Source of the DNA: Deltaproteobacteria bacterium | Lineage (GTDB): Bacteria > Desulfobacterota > Binatia > Binatales > Binataceae | Direction: 5' to 3' | Length of the DNA: 59,212 nt | NCBI GenBank assembly: GCA_021817345.1 | Contig: JAKAVC010000160.1 | Span: 1-59,212 of the forward strand | Shown here: piece after piece, positions 7,778 through 16,573 of the stretch | Numbering within the stretch: the first letter of the stretch is position 1 | Layout of the letters: each line of letters starts with the position of its first letter | Notes under the pieces: generated by a model | Databases searched by the model: none | The model's input: the letters and a program-made list of their open reading frames with translations, nothing else | Told to the model about the DNA's origin: nothing | Made by a program: the position numbers and the translations under genes

Positions 7778-9123
7778 ATGCGGGGAAGTTGGGGAGCAGG
7801 CCACAGATCCTCGATGCGGTTCAGGAACACGCAGACACCGCGGACGATACCGTGCAGATCGCCATGTTTCCTCTCCACGGCTCGCGACCTGCCGCCGCCG
7901 TTCTCCCTCTGCTTCTCGATACTTGCGAACCCCACGAAATTCCCCGCATTCATGCCACTATCGCCAACGCGCTTACCCACGCCGTTCGAGAAGTGCGCTC
8001 CTACGCTGTCGAAGGCGCCCGCGCTTGGTTATGGGAACGCGACAGAGCCTTTGCGGCGTCCTCTTTTAAAGGTAGGTTGCGTTTCGCAGCCAAGCGGCGC
8101 CAGGCACTCGATTCCATACGTAAGAGACGCGACCGCTCGGCCACGCCCTCGTTCGACACCGTTAGCGGCCAGCTTGACCGAGAGCTTCGCGCAGAACTCG
8201 CCGCATTCGACCCAACGATCGGTACTCAAGACGGTCACGCGGCGGACCTCCACATCGAGGACTTCATCGAAGACGACCTCCTCGCAGCCCTCACTCTCAT
8301 TCCTGCGCACGAAACGGACTCGAAATACCGCTCCCTCTTTGTCTCAGTGATGAACAATATCATCGACGACGAAGAGGCCGAAAATAAGAGTCGCTCTGAG
8401 AACAGCGAACGAATCGGATACAAGTTCCTGTACGGCTTTTCCACGCTCTTCGCCAAATATCTTCTGCATCAGGACGTACAGGGGGAAGCCAACGACCTCT
8501 TGGCCGTCATGATCGCCGCCATTCAGCGCGCCCCTAAGGCCGCCGCAATGATTCTTCAGGACCTTGTGGTCGCCGAGATCAACGAATGCATCGGCGATCG
8601 TTTTTGGTACATCTGGTCGCGTTGCGCGGAAGAAGTCTACAAGAGGATGGAAGCGGCAAGGTCGCGGTACGTGATCGGTTTCATAGAAGCCAAGACATTG
8701 GTTCGCACGATATTGTTCGCGGATACCCCGTGGCAACCTGAGTGCAAGCAGTGGCAGGAGCTCGAACAGCACAGGGAGTTCGTTCAGGAAGCCTTTCGGC
8801 GAGCAGGAAACACACCTCCGGGGTTCGCCGCGCTTCTGCGTCTCCTGAACACCGTCGGAGCGTCTCTTCTCCCAGATGCACTTATCCCACTCCACGACGC
8901 TCGCGCCGGATGTGACCCTTCAAAATTGCTGGAGGACCAAAACGCCCGATACGATTTGGAACTCGTCCTCCGAGACTGCGTACTTTCCATGGGAACTGAA
9001 TTGCGAACTCGCGATACGCTCCGCCGAGCGGCCTTGGAGCTTCTGGACATCCTCGTAGACCATGGATCATCCCTCGCGTTCCAGCTTCGTGAACTTGTCA
9101 TAGCACCCATGAGCGCTGCATGA
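7774..9123 (+). CDS. Unidentified protein, probably the C-terminal remnant of a larger gene
   Basis: The open frame runs out of the IS3 end to 9123, about 450 aa from the ATG at 7774, which the IS junction itself creates. The sequence is soluble and helix-rich, with stretches such as [20 protein letters not shown] and [14 protein letters not shown], and looks like the helical C-terminus of a large defence or STAND-type protein. I do not recognise a named domain. An alternative start is ATG 7862. Both flanks of the IS seem to lie in broken genes, which suggests a deletion as well as insertion. A terminator-like hairpin follows 61 nt later. Confidence 0.5.
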   Translation: MNAGKLGSRPQILDAVQEHADTADDTVQIAMFPLHGSRPAAAVLPLLLDTCEPHEIPRIHATIANALTHAVREVRSYAVEGARAWLWERDRAFAASSFKGRLRFAAKRRQALDSIRKRRDRSATPSFDTVSGQLDRELRAELAAFDPTIGTQDGHAADLHIEDFIEDDLLAALTLIPAHETDSKYRSLFVSVMNNIIDDEEAENKSRSENSERIGYKFLYGFSTLFAKYLLHQDVQGEANDLLAVMIAAIQRAPKAAAMILQDLVVAEINECIGDRFWYIWSRCAEEVYKRMEAARSRYVIGFIEAKTLVRTILFADTPWQPECKQWQELEQHREFVQEAFRRAGNTPPGFAALLRLLNTVGASLLPDALIPLHDARAGCDPSKLLEDQNARYDLELVLRDCVLSMGTELRTRDTLRRAALELLDILVDHGSSLAFQLRELVIAPMSAA

Positions 9124-9524
9124 ACGGACACCGTCACCTTACGAGCCGAAGAACTTATGAGTTTCGCGGCTTCCCTTTGGTAGACCGGACCCGGTCCGGT
9201 TTTTCGGGATTATTGGGGTCTCTTTGGGCCGCTTTGTGGCGGTCTCGATCTTCCGGAAAACCGCTGAAACTCCCCGATTTTGCGGGAGAATCAAGCACTT
9301 TCTCAGTAGCAAGACCCGAATCCTGAGTGCAGTTCAATTGCACCCGCCTCCATCGGGTCCAGTCTTTGCTGATGCCGACGTTTGCGCGGCGCTGGGACCG
9401 TCCGGAGGCTAGACCCGAAGTTTACCAACGTGAGAGTCTGATTTAGCCCGCAATGCGGCTGCCCTTCCTTTGAAGGCCAAGTCCGCTTTGGCGCGATACC
9501 GGAAGCACAGCAGGGCGAACGGCT
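9124..9524. other. Convergent intergenic region
   Basis: This stretch of about 400 nt lies between two convergent genes. Apart from the terminator at 9184-9204 I see no gene or repeat in it; the short open frames here lack family resemblance. Confidence 0.6.
9184..9204 (+). terminator. Rho-independent terminator
   Basis: ACCGGAC (9184-9190), a CCG loop and GTCCGGT (9194-9200) form a perfect 7-bp stem followed by five T residues. It lies 61 nt after the stop of the 7774-9123 gene. Confidence 0.75.
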
Positions 9525-12500
9525 CTATGGGCCGTTTCCCGGACCCGGTCCCGAATCGGAAGGTGGCGCGGGCGACTCTTCGTCGCGAAGGCCGTCGGTT
9601 TCCGATGGCACCGCCGGTTCGCCGCGCTGCACGCTAGACTGTTGTGTCTGGAGCCAGGTTCGGTCGCTCTGGTCGGGAGAGTATCCGACCAGCTCGATCC
9701 CCATGAGCGCCCCCTGGCGCCAGGCGGTGCGGCGAAACTCCGCCGTGCCGCGCACGGAGACTTTTCCCCAACGTGCGGCTGCAAGCCTAAGTGCGTAGCG
9801 GATCGCCTCGGGCGCCGGGTCATTGACGGCCACAAAGTTCTCGTGGTCGGTGATCGCCGTCTTCTCGGGCTTCCGGGCCCATACCCATCGGTTGGCGATC
9901 CGCACAAGGAGGGGATTATCCGCCACCGCGGGTCCGCGTTCCGCGCGTTCGGGCGCCGCTGTTCCGGCAGGCGCGAAGTAGTTGGCCGTGGCCCTAAGCT
10001 TAAGCAGCTCGTTCCAGTCCGTGGTGTCCCGAGGTCGCTGGCGGATGGCGTCGGGCTCGGGTTGTTGGTCTTGTCGACGTCCGGGGGCCGCCGGCGACTG
10101 AGTCGGGGGCTGCTGCTCGGCCTGCGAGCAGGTGATCTTTGCGCGCCCTGGCCTGTTACCCTGCGCAGCGAGAGTCGCGCCGTCAGTGTATTCGAGAGTT
10201 GTTTCCTTCGGGCGCGACTCTGCCATCTGGTGGATTGTGGATTTGAGAGCCGCCAGCGGGTCGCTCTCGCGCTCGGCGCCCTCGGCGTCGGCAAGGTTGC
10301 GAACCTGGCGCTCAGTCATGATGACCTCGACGTCGAGGCGCTGGCGCGAAAGCTCGACATAGGTCTTCTCGCGGCTGAGCGCGCCGCTTACCAGGACCGC
10401 GACGTGATCGGCGCTGGCGCCCTGGGCGGCGTGGGTGGTCGAGGCGTAGCCGTGCTGAATCTGCCCGTAGTCCTGCTCGCGCCAGCGCAAGATGGTTCCG
10501 TCGTCGCGCTCGGCGGTAACTACAAGGTCGCCCTGGTTGTCGAGCTTAAGCCGGCGCACGGTGGCGAGCTCGCCATTGCGGACCGGCTCGGCCTCCCCGC
10601 TCTCAGGGTTTGAGATCACTTTGGAGTCGTTCTTGCGGAACTGGATGCGGTCGCCTTCGGCGAGGTCGATCTTGGCGCTCAGCCGGTCGTCACGGGTGCG
10701 GGTCTGGAAGCTTTGCTCGCACGTGAGTTGATGCGCCTTGTGCAGCTTCTGACGCGCGAGGTGGTTGAGCCGCGCCACGTCGGCGCGGGTACCGGCCAGC
10801 ATCAGTGACTCACCGGGCTTGGCGGGGTGGTACTTTGACCACCAGCTATCGACGGTGCGCTGATAGGCGGCATCTCTGCTCTTAGCAATGTGGAGCCTCT
10901 TGCGGTCGAGGTAGGCTCTAAGCGCCGCGCCGACTTCGCCTTGACGGATCTGCTCCGCGGCCTCGCGCTGCCAGCTCTCGCGCTGGCGGCGGACCTCGCT
11001 AAGTTCGGCCGCCCGGCCACGTTGCTGGGCTTGCGCGACCAGGTGGCGATAGACGCCGCCTGGCCCGACGGCCTGTAGCTGGGCGGGGTCGCCGATCAGC
11101 ACCAGGCGGGCCTGGGCCTTCTCGGCGTGTTGCAAAAGGGCGCCCATCACCCGGCTATCCACCATGCCCGCTTCATCAACGATCAGCACGTCTTTAGCCG
11201 AAAGCTGGCGGCGCGGCGGCAAGCTCTTCTCGACGCTGCCATCCGCCCGGCAGGCTTCTCTGGGTTCGAGATCCAGCAAGAAGCGGTGGATGGTCGAGGT
11301 ATCTTCGACGTGCGCTGACCGGTGGAGCTCCGCCGCGGCTTTGCCGGCCAGCGCCAGGCCCGCTACCCGGTAGCCTTCTGACTCATAGCCGATGCGGAGC
11401 GCGTCCATCGACGCGCTTTTGCCGGTGCCCGCGCGCCCCACTCCGACCCGGATCCCACCGGCCTGTTGGCCGAGGCTGCGGCAGAAGGCTTGCTGCTCGG
11501 CCGAGAGCGCAAAGCCACGTTCCCGCTTAAAGCGAGCGAAGGCGGCGTCAAGGGTCTGTGGTGATAGCTTGGATGATCGCTCCGCCATGCGGCGCTCGGC
11601 GCTGGCGATAATGTCGCGCTCCGCCTTAAAAAGCTCGGGCGTGGTCCAGGCCTCGCGCGCGCCCTGGAGCGAAACGATGTGCTTGAGGCTCTCCTTGATG
11701 TGCTCGACGTGGGCGGCGACTTGGTGCGGGCGAAGGAGACCCTGAGCGGCAATCGATGCCTGCTCCCAAATGTGGTGCTCGCGCGCGACGCTTTGATGCT
11801 CAAACAGCGCCTCGCGTACCGACTCGCGCCACCCGGCCTCATGTACTGGCTGGCGCTCTGGCCGGTTGGCGCGTAAAGCGGCGGCCTGGTCAGCGGTCAG
11901 GCCGGCCTCGGCCGCTTGCGCGCGCCAGTCTTCCAGAAGGGCTTGCTCGTCGACGGATTGCTTTTGGGGTCGGGTTGCGAGCACGGCCTCTTTGATCTGC
12001 TTTGGGCTGGCTTCTTTGAGTGCCGCGATCCGGTACTTCCGAAGCAGGTAGTTTTCGATCTCCTGCTTGCGCTGCGAGAAGGCCTCTTCGGCCGCGCTCG
12101 GGACGCCGGCGATGCGGAAGCTGCCGCCGTCGCGTTCGATCCGATAGCCCAGGTCTTTGAGCCCCGCAGCCAGGCTGGCGCGGTAGAGCGCGCCGATCGC
12201 TTTCTGGTTGCGGTAAATCTCGTGCGACTGAATGGCCCCCCAGCTTCCGTCCGCGCGCCGGGCGGCGTTCATCAGCAGGACGTGGCTGTGGAGCTGCGGA
12301 TCGAGGTCGCGGCTGGTGTCATGCCGGTAGAGCGCGGCGACGATCTGGACGTGCTCGCGCTCGTATTCGCGCTGGGCGTGGTTGCCGCGCTCGCCGACTG
12401 CCCAATTTTCTTCGACCATCGAAAGCGCATCTCTAACCGCCGCGTCGTGCGCGGCCTCAATCGCGGCCTTCGCCGCGGGGTCGACGGCGGCAAGCACGCT

Positions 12501-12920
12501 GACGCTCTTTGGCGCCGAAAAAGTGAGATCCCAGCCGTAACGTTGCTTGCTCATGCGGTCGAGCGCACCGTGGGCGGCGTCGATCCACTCTCTGCTGGCG
12601 CGTTGCCCGTCGGTCTGGTGGTGCTTTTGCAACCACGCGTCGATTTGGGCATCACCGGCTTTGATCAGGCGCGGCGCCGGGCGCTTGACCAACTGCTCGC
12701 CATGCGGCGAGCGACCTTGCAGAAGGTTGAGCAGCTCCGCTCGGGCAACCGGCCCCTTGAGCGCCAAGGCCGCGGCGCCGGCGCCGAACCACTGGGACGC
12801 CACCCGGCGCTCCCGCTCACCCGAGTAATAGCTTTCGAGCGATTGCTGGTCGGCGACGTAATCGGCGATGTCACCGGCGGCGCCGGCGCCGCTTCCGCCT
12901 TTTGCGTCGATGGAGAGCAT
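9525..12920 (-). CDS. MobF-family conjugative relaxase/helicase (TrwC/TraI-like)
   Basis: A 1,131-aa protein. The N-terminal TrwC relaxase domain has candidate nicking tyrosines Y21 and Y31/Y32 and the three-His metal site H200, H211, H213 in HDTSRDLDPQLHSHV. The second part is a RecD-like helicase with Walker A GRAGTGKS (about 495-502) and Walker B LIVDEAGM (about 579-586). The C-terminus (about 980-1080) resembles the LPD7 domain of mobile-element polyproteins. It would nick one strand at oriT, stay attached to the 5' end and unwind the DNA for transfer. A ribbon-helix-helix accessory gene lies 31 nt upstream. No coupling protein (TrwB/TraD) is visible. The frame is intact and probably functional. 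Confidence 0.95.
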   Translation of the reverse strand: MLSIDAKGGSGAGAAGDIADYVADQQSLESYYSGERERRVASQWFGAGAAALALKGPVARAELLNLLQGRSPHGEQLVKRPAPRLIKAGDAQIDAWLQKHHQTDGQRASREWIDAAHGALDRMSKQRYGWDLTFSAPKSVSVLAAVDPAAKAAIEAAHDAAVRDALSMVEENWAVGERGNHAQREYEREHVQIVAALYRHDTSRDLDPQLHSHVLLMNAARRADGSWGAIQSHEIYRNQKAIGALYRASLAAGLKDLGYRIERDGGSFRIAGVPSAAEEAFSQRKQEIENYLLRKYRIAALKEASPKQIKEAVLATRPQKQSVDEQALLEDWRAQAAEAGLTADQAAALRANRPERQPVHEAGWRESVREALFEHQSVAREHHIWEQASIAAQGLLRPHQVAAHVEHIKESLKHIVSLQGAREAWTTPELFKAERDIIASAERRMAERSSKLSPQTLDAAFARFKRERGFALSAEQQAFCRSLGQQAGGIRVGVGRAGTGKSASMDALRIGYESEGYRVAGLALAGKAAAELHRSAHVEDTSTIHRFLLDLEPREACRADGSVEKSLPPRRQLSAKDVLIVDEAGMVDSRVMGALLQHAEKAQARLVLIGDPAQLQAVGPGGVYRHLVAQAQQRGRAAELSEVRRQRESWQREAAEQIRQGEVGAALRAYLDRKRLHIAKSRDAAYQRTVDSWWSKYHPAKPGESLMLAGTRADVARLNHLARQKLHKAHQLTCEQSFQTRTRDDRLSAKIDLAEGDRIQFRKNDSKVISNPESGEAEPVRNGELATVRRLKLDNQGDLVVTAERDDGTILRWREQDYGQIQHGYASTTHAAQGASADHVAVLVSGALSREKTYVELSRQRLDVEVIMTERQVRNLADAEGAERESDPLAALKSTIHQMAESRPKETTLEYTDGATLAAQGNRPGRAKITCSQAEQQPPTQSPAAPGRRQDQQPEPDAIRQRPRDTTDWNELLKLRATANYFAPAGTAAPERAERGPAVADNPLLVRIANRWVWARKPEKTAITDHENFVAVNDPAPEAIRYALRLAAARWGKVSVRGTAEFRRTAWRQGALMGIELVGYSPDQSDRTWLQTQQSSVQRGEPAVPSETDGLRDEESPAPPSDSGPGPGNGP

Positions 12921-12951
12921 CGGGCTCTACTGCTCGGCTTGGGCCTGAGCT

Positions 12952-13290
12952 TTACCTTCTGTGATCAATTGCCCGGCTCTCACGCTCTGCGCGCCCGATT
13001 GCCTGCGCCAGGAGCGTCATTGCGTCCCGGTCCTGGGCAAGCGCGTGCGCCAGTTGATTGGCAATCTCGGTGATCTCGATCATGCTGAGCGCCCGGCTGG
13101 CCGGCGCTTTCGCGAGCCCATCCAAGACGCGCGCCGCCAGCGTCTCCACGCGCTGTTCCGCCGCATCTCCGCGGCGGAGCTCGAGCACTGCGAGCCTAAG
13201 CGCGGCGCTCAGGCTGGTCTTGCGCTCGCGCGCGTAGGCCGCCAGCCAAGCGGCATCCCGGTCGCTAAGCCTGATGGTCATCGCGCGCAT
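12952..13290 (-). CDS. Ribbon-helix-helix relaxosome accessory protein (TrwA/MobC-like)
   Basis: A 112-aa protein beginning MRAMTIRLSDRD, a typical RHH beta-strand, followed by helices (AAWLAAYARERKTSLSAALRLAV) and a helical tail. TrwA-like proteins bind oriT, aid nicking and repress the transfer genes. The start is ATG 13290 or 13281; the much longer upstream open frame is antisense to another gene and is rejected. It sits between the candidate oriT and the relaxase, as trwA does in R388. Confidence 0.75.
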   Translation of the reverse strand: MRAMTIRLSDRDAAWLAAYARERKTSLSAALRLAVLELRRGDAAEQRVETLAARVLDGLAKAPASRALSMIEITEIANQLAHALAQDRDAMTLLAQAIGRAERESRAIDHRR

Positions 13291-13302
13291 ACCAGCCACG
13301 AT

Positions 13303-13315
13303 ACCTTGCAGCAGG
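13303..13315. repeat. 13-bp direct repeat, copy 1 of 2
   Basis: ACCTTGCAGCAGG, 13 nt upstream of the RHH gene start. An identical copy lies at 13595-13607. They may be operators that link control of the two divergent operons. Confidence 0.6.
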
Positions 13316-13594
13316 ACAAGACACAAGTACGAGCCCGGCGGGCCCGAGATGCGCGTGCACCGCGCAAGAGCCGCGCCCGTGCTCGCGAAAGCGCCGCAAG
13401 CCTGCACCCGGCGCACCACTGTCGCGGTGCGCAGAAAAGGGCCGGCGGAGTGGAGGTTCGCTGCAAACTGACCGGTCACCGGTGCGCCTGCAAGGCGGTG
13501 AGGTTTGGAATAAAGCTGGTGACCGGGCTTGTTGGGGGCGGAAATCGAGCTGCGGATGGGCGCGTTGACGTGAGGTTGACGCCGGCATATAGTA

Positions 13595-13607
13595 ACCTTG
13601 CAGCAGG
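13595..13607. repeat. 13-bp direct repeat, copy 2 of 2
   Basis: ACCTTGCAGCAGG, 19 nt upstream of the stb-like operon start, identical to 13303-13315 and followed by a similar GCAGGAG stretch that also provides the ribosome binding site. Confidence 0.6.
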
Positions 13608-13626
13608 GCAGGAGAAACGTGGCGCG

Positions 13627-14112
13627 ATGGTGACAGTGGATAAAGCGGCGCTGATACAGGCGCTCAGCAAGGAGATCGAAGAGCTGGCGGCCGCCCGCGC
13701 GGTTGAACTGGCGGCCAGGCGCGAAAGTGACAGGCAGGTATCGGTGGCGGAGATCATTGCCGCGCTGCGAACGCCGGTCAGAAAGGCGCTCAAGGCGGGA
13801 TGTACGCGCGATGCTCTGGCGCAAAAGATCGCAACCGGACTCTCGGAGCGGGGAATGACCGCCAGCCCCTCAACCGTAAAGACCTACTTGACGCGGTCAA
13901 AGAGGCGCGGCTCGCCGCGGCGGCGCCTCGCTGATTCTGCCGTAACGGCGCCTGCGGTGGCGGCAGAACCGGACGAAAATGCAGGGGCGGCAAAAAGTGA
14001 TGAGGCGCCCAACGCCATCGACGGGGCTCAGGCCACCGCCGGCGAAGATCGCGCAGCGAAACTAATGAAGATCAAGGAGATGGCGCGCCGCGCCGGGGTG
14101 CTCCGGGAGTAG
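13627..14112 (+). CDS. Putative DNA-binding protein, first gene of an stb-like operon
   Basis: A 161-aa protein. Residues 35-90 (IIAALRTPVRKALKAGCTRDALAQKIATGLSE... then STVKTYLTR) form a helix-turn-helix-like block common in small plasmid proteins next to ParA-type ATPases. The C-terminal half is an Ala/Glu-rich linker ending in a basic helix. The start is ATG 13627, with GGAG about 12 nt upstream; the longer open frame to 12961 crosses oriT and is rejected. It may occupy the StbA role, binding repeats near oriT, but sequence similarity to StbA was not tested. Confidence 0.65.
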   Translation: MVTVDKAALIQALSKEIEELAAARAVELAARRESDRQVSVAEIIAALRTPVRKALKAGCTRDALAQKIATGLSERGMTASPSTVKTYLTRSKRRGSPRRRLADSAVTAPAVAAEPDENAGAAKSDEAPNAIDGAQATAGEDRAAKLMKIKEMARRAGVLRE

Positions 14113-14115
14113 AAC

Positions 14116-14817
14116 ATGAAAGTGACGTTTTGCACTGGCGGAAAAGGCGGGGTGGGAAAGTCGTTTGTCGCCGCCTGCGTGGCTGGACTGTACGATGCGG
14201 CCGGCGCGGAAGCCTATGTGGTCGATGCCGACTTTCGCACCGCAGATGTCTCCGCGCGGTACCCCGAGCGGTCGGTGAGAGTCGATTTGAACGCGGAGCG
14301 CGGATGGAGGCTCTTGAGCGACGTAATCGAGAGGCTCGATGCTCCGGTGGTCGTGAACATGGGCGCCGACGTGAGCAACGTCGAAGAGCGATACGCGGCT
14401 GACGCGGCTGAAACTTTCCATGCCGCCGGCGGCGAGGTGGCGTTGATCTGGGTGTTGACGCCCGCGCCGGAGTCATTGGCGCACCTGGCGGAGTCGGCGA
14501 GGCGCGGGGTGATGCGCCGCGCTGGCATTAAGAAGATCGTCGCGATGAACCTGATCGAGGAAGGGCTCGCGGTCGAGGACTTCGACCAGTACCAGCGCTC
14601 GCCGGTCCGTGAGGGGCTGGTGAAAGGCGGGACACTGGAAGTGACGGTCCCCCATCTGTTTCGTGACTACGCGCTGGCGCTGCGCGGGAGACCGCTCTCG
14701 CTTGCGGCTGATGGCTTCGCGCAGGGGCTTAACCTGTTCGGGCGGATGCGGGTGAGGAAATGGTGGCAGGAGATGTCCGCCGGCCTGGCGCCGGCACTGG
14801 GAATCGAGATCCCTTAA
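14116..14817 (+). CDS. ParA/MinD-like ATPase (StbB-like)
   Basis: A 233-aa P-loop ATPase with the deviant Walker A motif KGGVGKS near residue 10 and VVDADFR near 35. It lacks the long HTH N-terminus of large ParA proteins, so it is the small type. It starts 3 nt after the preceding gene and is followed by a membrane protein, matching the stbABC order of R388, where StbB affects conjugation and plasmid positioning. Role inferred from family and layout. Confidence 0.8.
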   Translation: MKVTFCTGGKGGVGKSFVAACVAGLYDAAGAEAYVVDADFRTADVSARYPERSVRVDLNAERGWRLLSDVIERLDAPVVVNMGADVSNVEERYAADAAETFHAAGGEVALIWVLTPAPESLAHLAESARRGVMRRAGIKKIVAMNLIEEGLAVEDFDQYQRSPVREGLVKGGTLEVTVPHLFRDYALALRGRPLSLAADGFAQGLNLFGRMRVRKWWQEMSAGLAPALGIEIP

Positions 14818-14825
14818 GCCGAGCG

Positions 14826-15449
14826 ATGCCGGGCAACCGATTAGACGACTCCGGTAAGAACGCGGTCGGGCCGCTGGCGCTTGCGTGCGCGGGCCTGGCC
14901 CGGGTGCTTGGGCGCCCACCCAATCAGGCCGAGCGCGAGATTCTGGCCCGGCTGCTGGATGAGTATCGCTTGGGTTGCGGCCGGGAAGCCGATCGGGAAT
15001 GGACGGCTTCGACGATCGCCCTGCTGGCGCTGACCCGCGACCTGGCGGATCAGGCTGTCGGCCAGGTGCGCGCGGCCGCAGCTGAGGCGGTCGCGATGCT
15101 GCGCAAAGATGCGGCGGAGGTGTCTCTCGCGGCGGTGAAGTCGCGCATGGAGATCGAAGCCGCAACCCGCCAGCAGACCTGGCGCTGGCGACGGCGCACG
15201 TTGAGCGCGGCGGTTCTGGGATGCGTGGGAACCGCAATGATCGCGGGCGGAATGGTCGGGCTCGCAAGCGGCGGAACCTGGTCGCTCGCGTGGTGGTGGC
15301 AATGGTGGCAGGCGTATTGGACGCTGTTTGTGCCGTTATTGGCCGGCGCCGCGACCGTGGGTGTGGCCGCAACGATGGCGGCGCCCGAACTGTGGCAGCG
15401 CACGCGACAGACCCGCCGTGCGCCCGGGTGTCTAAGCCGGGGGGCTTAA
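14826..15449 (+). CDS. Membrane protein of the stb-like operon
   Basis: A 207-aa protein with a soluble helical N-terminal part (about 1-120) and two hydrophobic segments near the C-terminus (around LSAAVLGCVGTAMIAGGMVG and WTLFVPLLAGAATVGVAATM), split by a Trp-rich WWWQWWQAYW stretch. The start is ATG 14826, 8 nt after the ATPase stop; the upstream in-frame start at 14760 would overlap the ATPase. The position matches stbC. I recognise no named domain. Confidence 0.65.
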   Translation: MPGNRLDDSGKNAVGPLALACAGLARVLGRPPNQAEREILARLLDEYRLGCGREADREWTASTIALLALTRDLADQAVGQVRAAAAEAVAMLRKDAAEVSLAAVKSRMEIEAATRQQTWRWRRRTLSAAVLGCVGTAMIAGGMVGLASGGTWSLAWWWQWWQAYWTLFVPLLAGAATVGVAATMAAPELWQRTRQTRRAPGCLSRGA

Positions 15450-15453
15450 GGAT

Positions 15454-15870
15454 ATGAGCGAATCGGACACCGAATCGGACGCCCTGGTGCGCCGCGCAAT
15501 GCAGATCATAGATGAACGCCTCGCGATCATCGATCGCTTGCGCTCGCTGGAGGTCGAGCTCGCCGAGCTCTTTGGCCGGCTCGATCGGATCGACCCCGAG
15601 ATGGCAGCCAAGCTGGCGCCCATCCGGCCGCGGGGCGCCTCCCGGCAGGCCGGCATTGCGCGGGGGACACGGCAGTCGATGCCGCGGCGCATCCTGGCGG
15701 CGCTCAACGAGCGCGGGGGCGAGGCCAGCAACCAGGATCTCGCCAGCGACTTGGGACTCGGGCCGGGGGAGCTCACGGTCATGTATTCGGCGCTGACCCG
15801 GCTTAGCAAGACCGGGCGGATCAAACGAGTCAGCGAAGGACGGTATCGATTGCTCCGCGGTCGGGGTTAA
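15454..15870 (+). CDS. Winged-helix DNA-binding protein
   Basis: A 138-aa protein. The N-terminal 50 residues are predicted coiled coil (IIDERLAIIDRLRSLEVELAEL). The C-terminal 60 residues form a winged helix: PRRILAALNERGG, NQDLASDLGLG and a basic wing ending GRIKRVSEGRYRLL. It starts 4 nt after the membrane protein gene, with AAGGA upstream, so it is the last gene of the stb-like operon. Probably a transcriptional regulator of the element; the target is unknown. Confidence 0.7.
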   Translation: MSESDTESDALVRRAMQIIDERLAIIDRLRSLEVELAELFGRLDRIDPEMAAKLAPIRPRGASRQAGIARGTRQSMPRRILAALNERGGEASNQDLASDLGLGPGELTVMYSALTRLSKTGRIKRVSEGRYRLLRGRG

Positions 15871-15902
15871 CGCCCTCCGGGCTACAAACACGAGGCCTGT
15901 CT

Positions 15903-16193
15903 CTAATTGCCGACGGGTGGCGCGACTTTGCGCGGGCGGCCGGGGCCGCGCCGCGGCCGCGATGCCGCCACCGCGCGCGCTTCGAGCTCCGCAAGCCATT
16001 GTTCCACCAGCCGGCGCGGGAAGAACCACTTGGCGCCGCGTTTGACGCGGGGCGGGAGATTTACCCCGCCGCGCTGGATCTCCATCCGCAGCGCGGCCTC
16101 GGTGGTGTCGAGCAAGATTGCCAACTGGGCCAGGCTGTAGCCGACCTGTTCCAGTTTGTTGACGCTGTCATTCTCCCCGGCTTTTAGGTCCAT
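15903..16193 (-). CDS. Small HTH protein with an AT-hook tail
   Basis: A 96-aa protein with an excisionase-like HTH (GYSLAQLAILLDTTEAALRM), a WFFPRRLVEQWLAELE segment and a C-terminal AT-hook, PGRPRK. The start is ATG 16193, which overlaps the upstream stop as TGATG and has GGAGG 7 nt before it; the longer start at 16238 has no such site. It is built like the 19914-20222 protein at the other end of this operon (HTH, WFF, helix, GRPRK), so the two are probable paralogues. Likely DNA-binding, possibly a regulator or excision factor. Confidence 0.65.
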   Translation of the reverse strand: MDLKAGENDSVNKLEQVGYSLAQLAILLDTTEAALRMEIQRGGVNLPPRVKRGAKWFFPRRLVEQWLAELEARAVAASRPRRGPGRPRKVAPPVGN

Positions 16194-16543
16194 CAGGATT
16201 CCTCCGTCGCGTGTTGCAACCGTAAAATTGTCGGCCATCGGTGGCCCTGGGCGTCGGCCCGCGCATCGTCGGGCGCGGCGCCGCTCGCATCGCTGCGAGC
16301 ATCGCCGTCTGCCCCGCGCTGCGCATCAGCCGGCACGTTAGCGCCGGATGACGCGCCAGCGAGCGTCAGCGCCTCGGCATACATAGCGTCAATGAGGCGC
16401 TCGACCCCGGTTCGCAGATCCACCGCCGCATCGTGGCGCGCGGCGATCTCTCTTGCGCGCCGATAGCGCTCGGCGTGCGATCCGAATATGCGCACAGTGA
16501 TTGCCGTGAGATGCTCGCGCTTTTTCGCTTTGATGAGTTTCAT
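16193..16543 (-). CDS. Hypothetical basic protein of the replication operon
   Basis: A 116-aa protein. The first 60 residues are basic and may be ribbon-helix-helix-like (HLTAITVRIFGSHAERYRRAREIAAR); the rest is an Ala/Asp-rich, disordered-looking tail. A strong GAGGTGAT lies just before ATG 16543. It overlaps the next gene as TGATG, so the two are translationally coupled. No firm family. Confidence 0.6.
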   Translation of the reverse strand: MKLIKAKKREHLTAITVRIFGSHAERYRRAREIAARHDAAVDLRTGVERLIDAMYAEALTLAGASSGANVPADAQRGADGDARSDASGAAPDDARADAQGHRWPTILRLQHATEES

Positions 16544-16573
16544 CTATTATCACCTCGTTTCATGCGCCCCGTT

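Larger units (their letters stand above)
13291..13626. other. oriT: Candidate origin of transfer (oriT) and divergent promoter region
   Basis: The region separates the relaxase/accessory genes (minus) from an stb-like operon (plus), the same layout as around R388 oriT. It holds a perfect inverted repeat GCGCACC (13411-13417) / GGTGCGC (13426-13432). As I recall it, the R388 TrwC-binding hairpin has the stem GCGCACC...GGTGCG. If spacing is kept, nicking would fall about 8 nt after the stem, near 13438-13440. Also present are ACCGGT-C-ACCGGT (13471-13483) and two 13-bp direct repeats at the region's edges. Confidence 0.65.

Noticed and set aside
7768-7980. Minus-strand 70-aa open frame
   Set aside because: It overlaps the plus-strand coding frame, crosses the IS end and resembles no protein family.
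12961-13626. 5' extension of the 13627 gene through oriT
   Set aside because: It runs antisense to the RHH gene and across the oriT hairpin; ATG 13627 has a fitting ribosome site.
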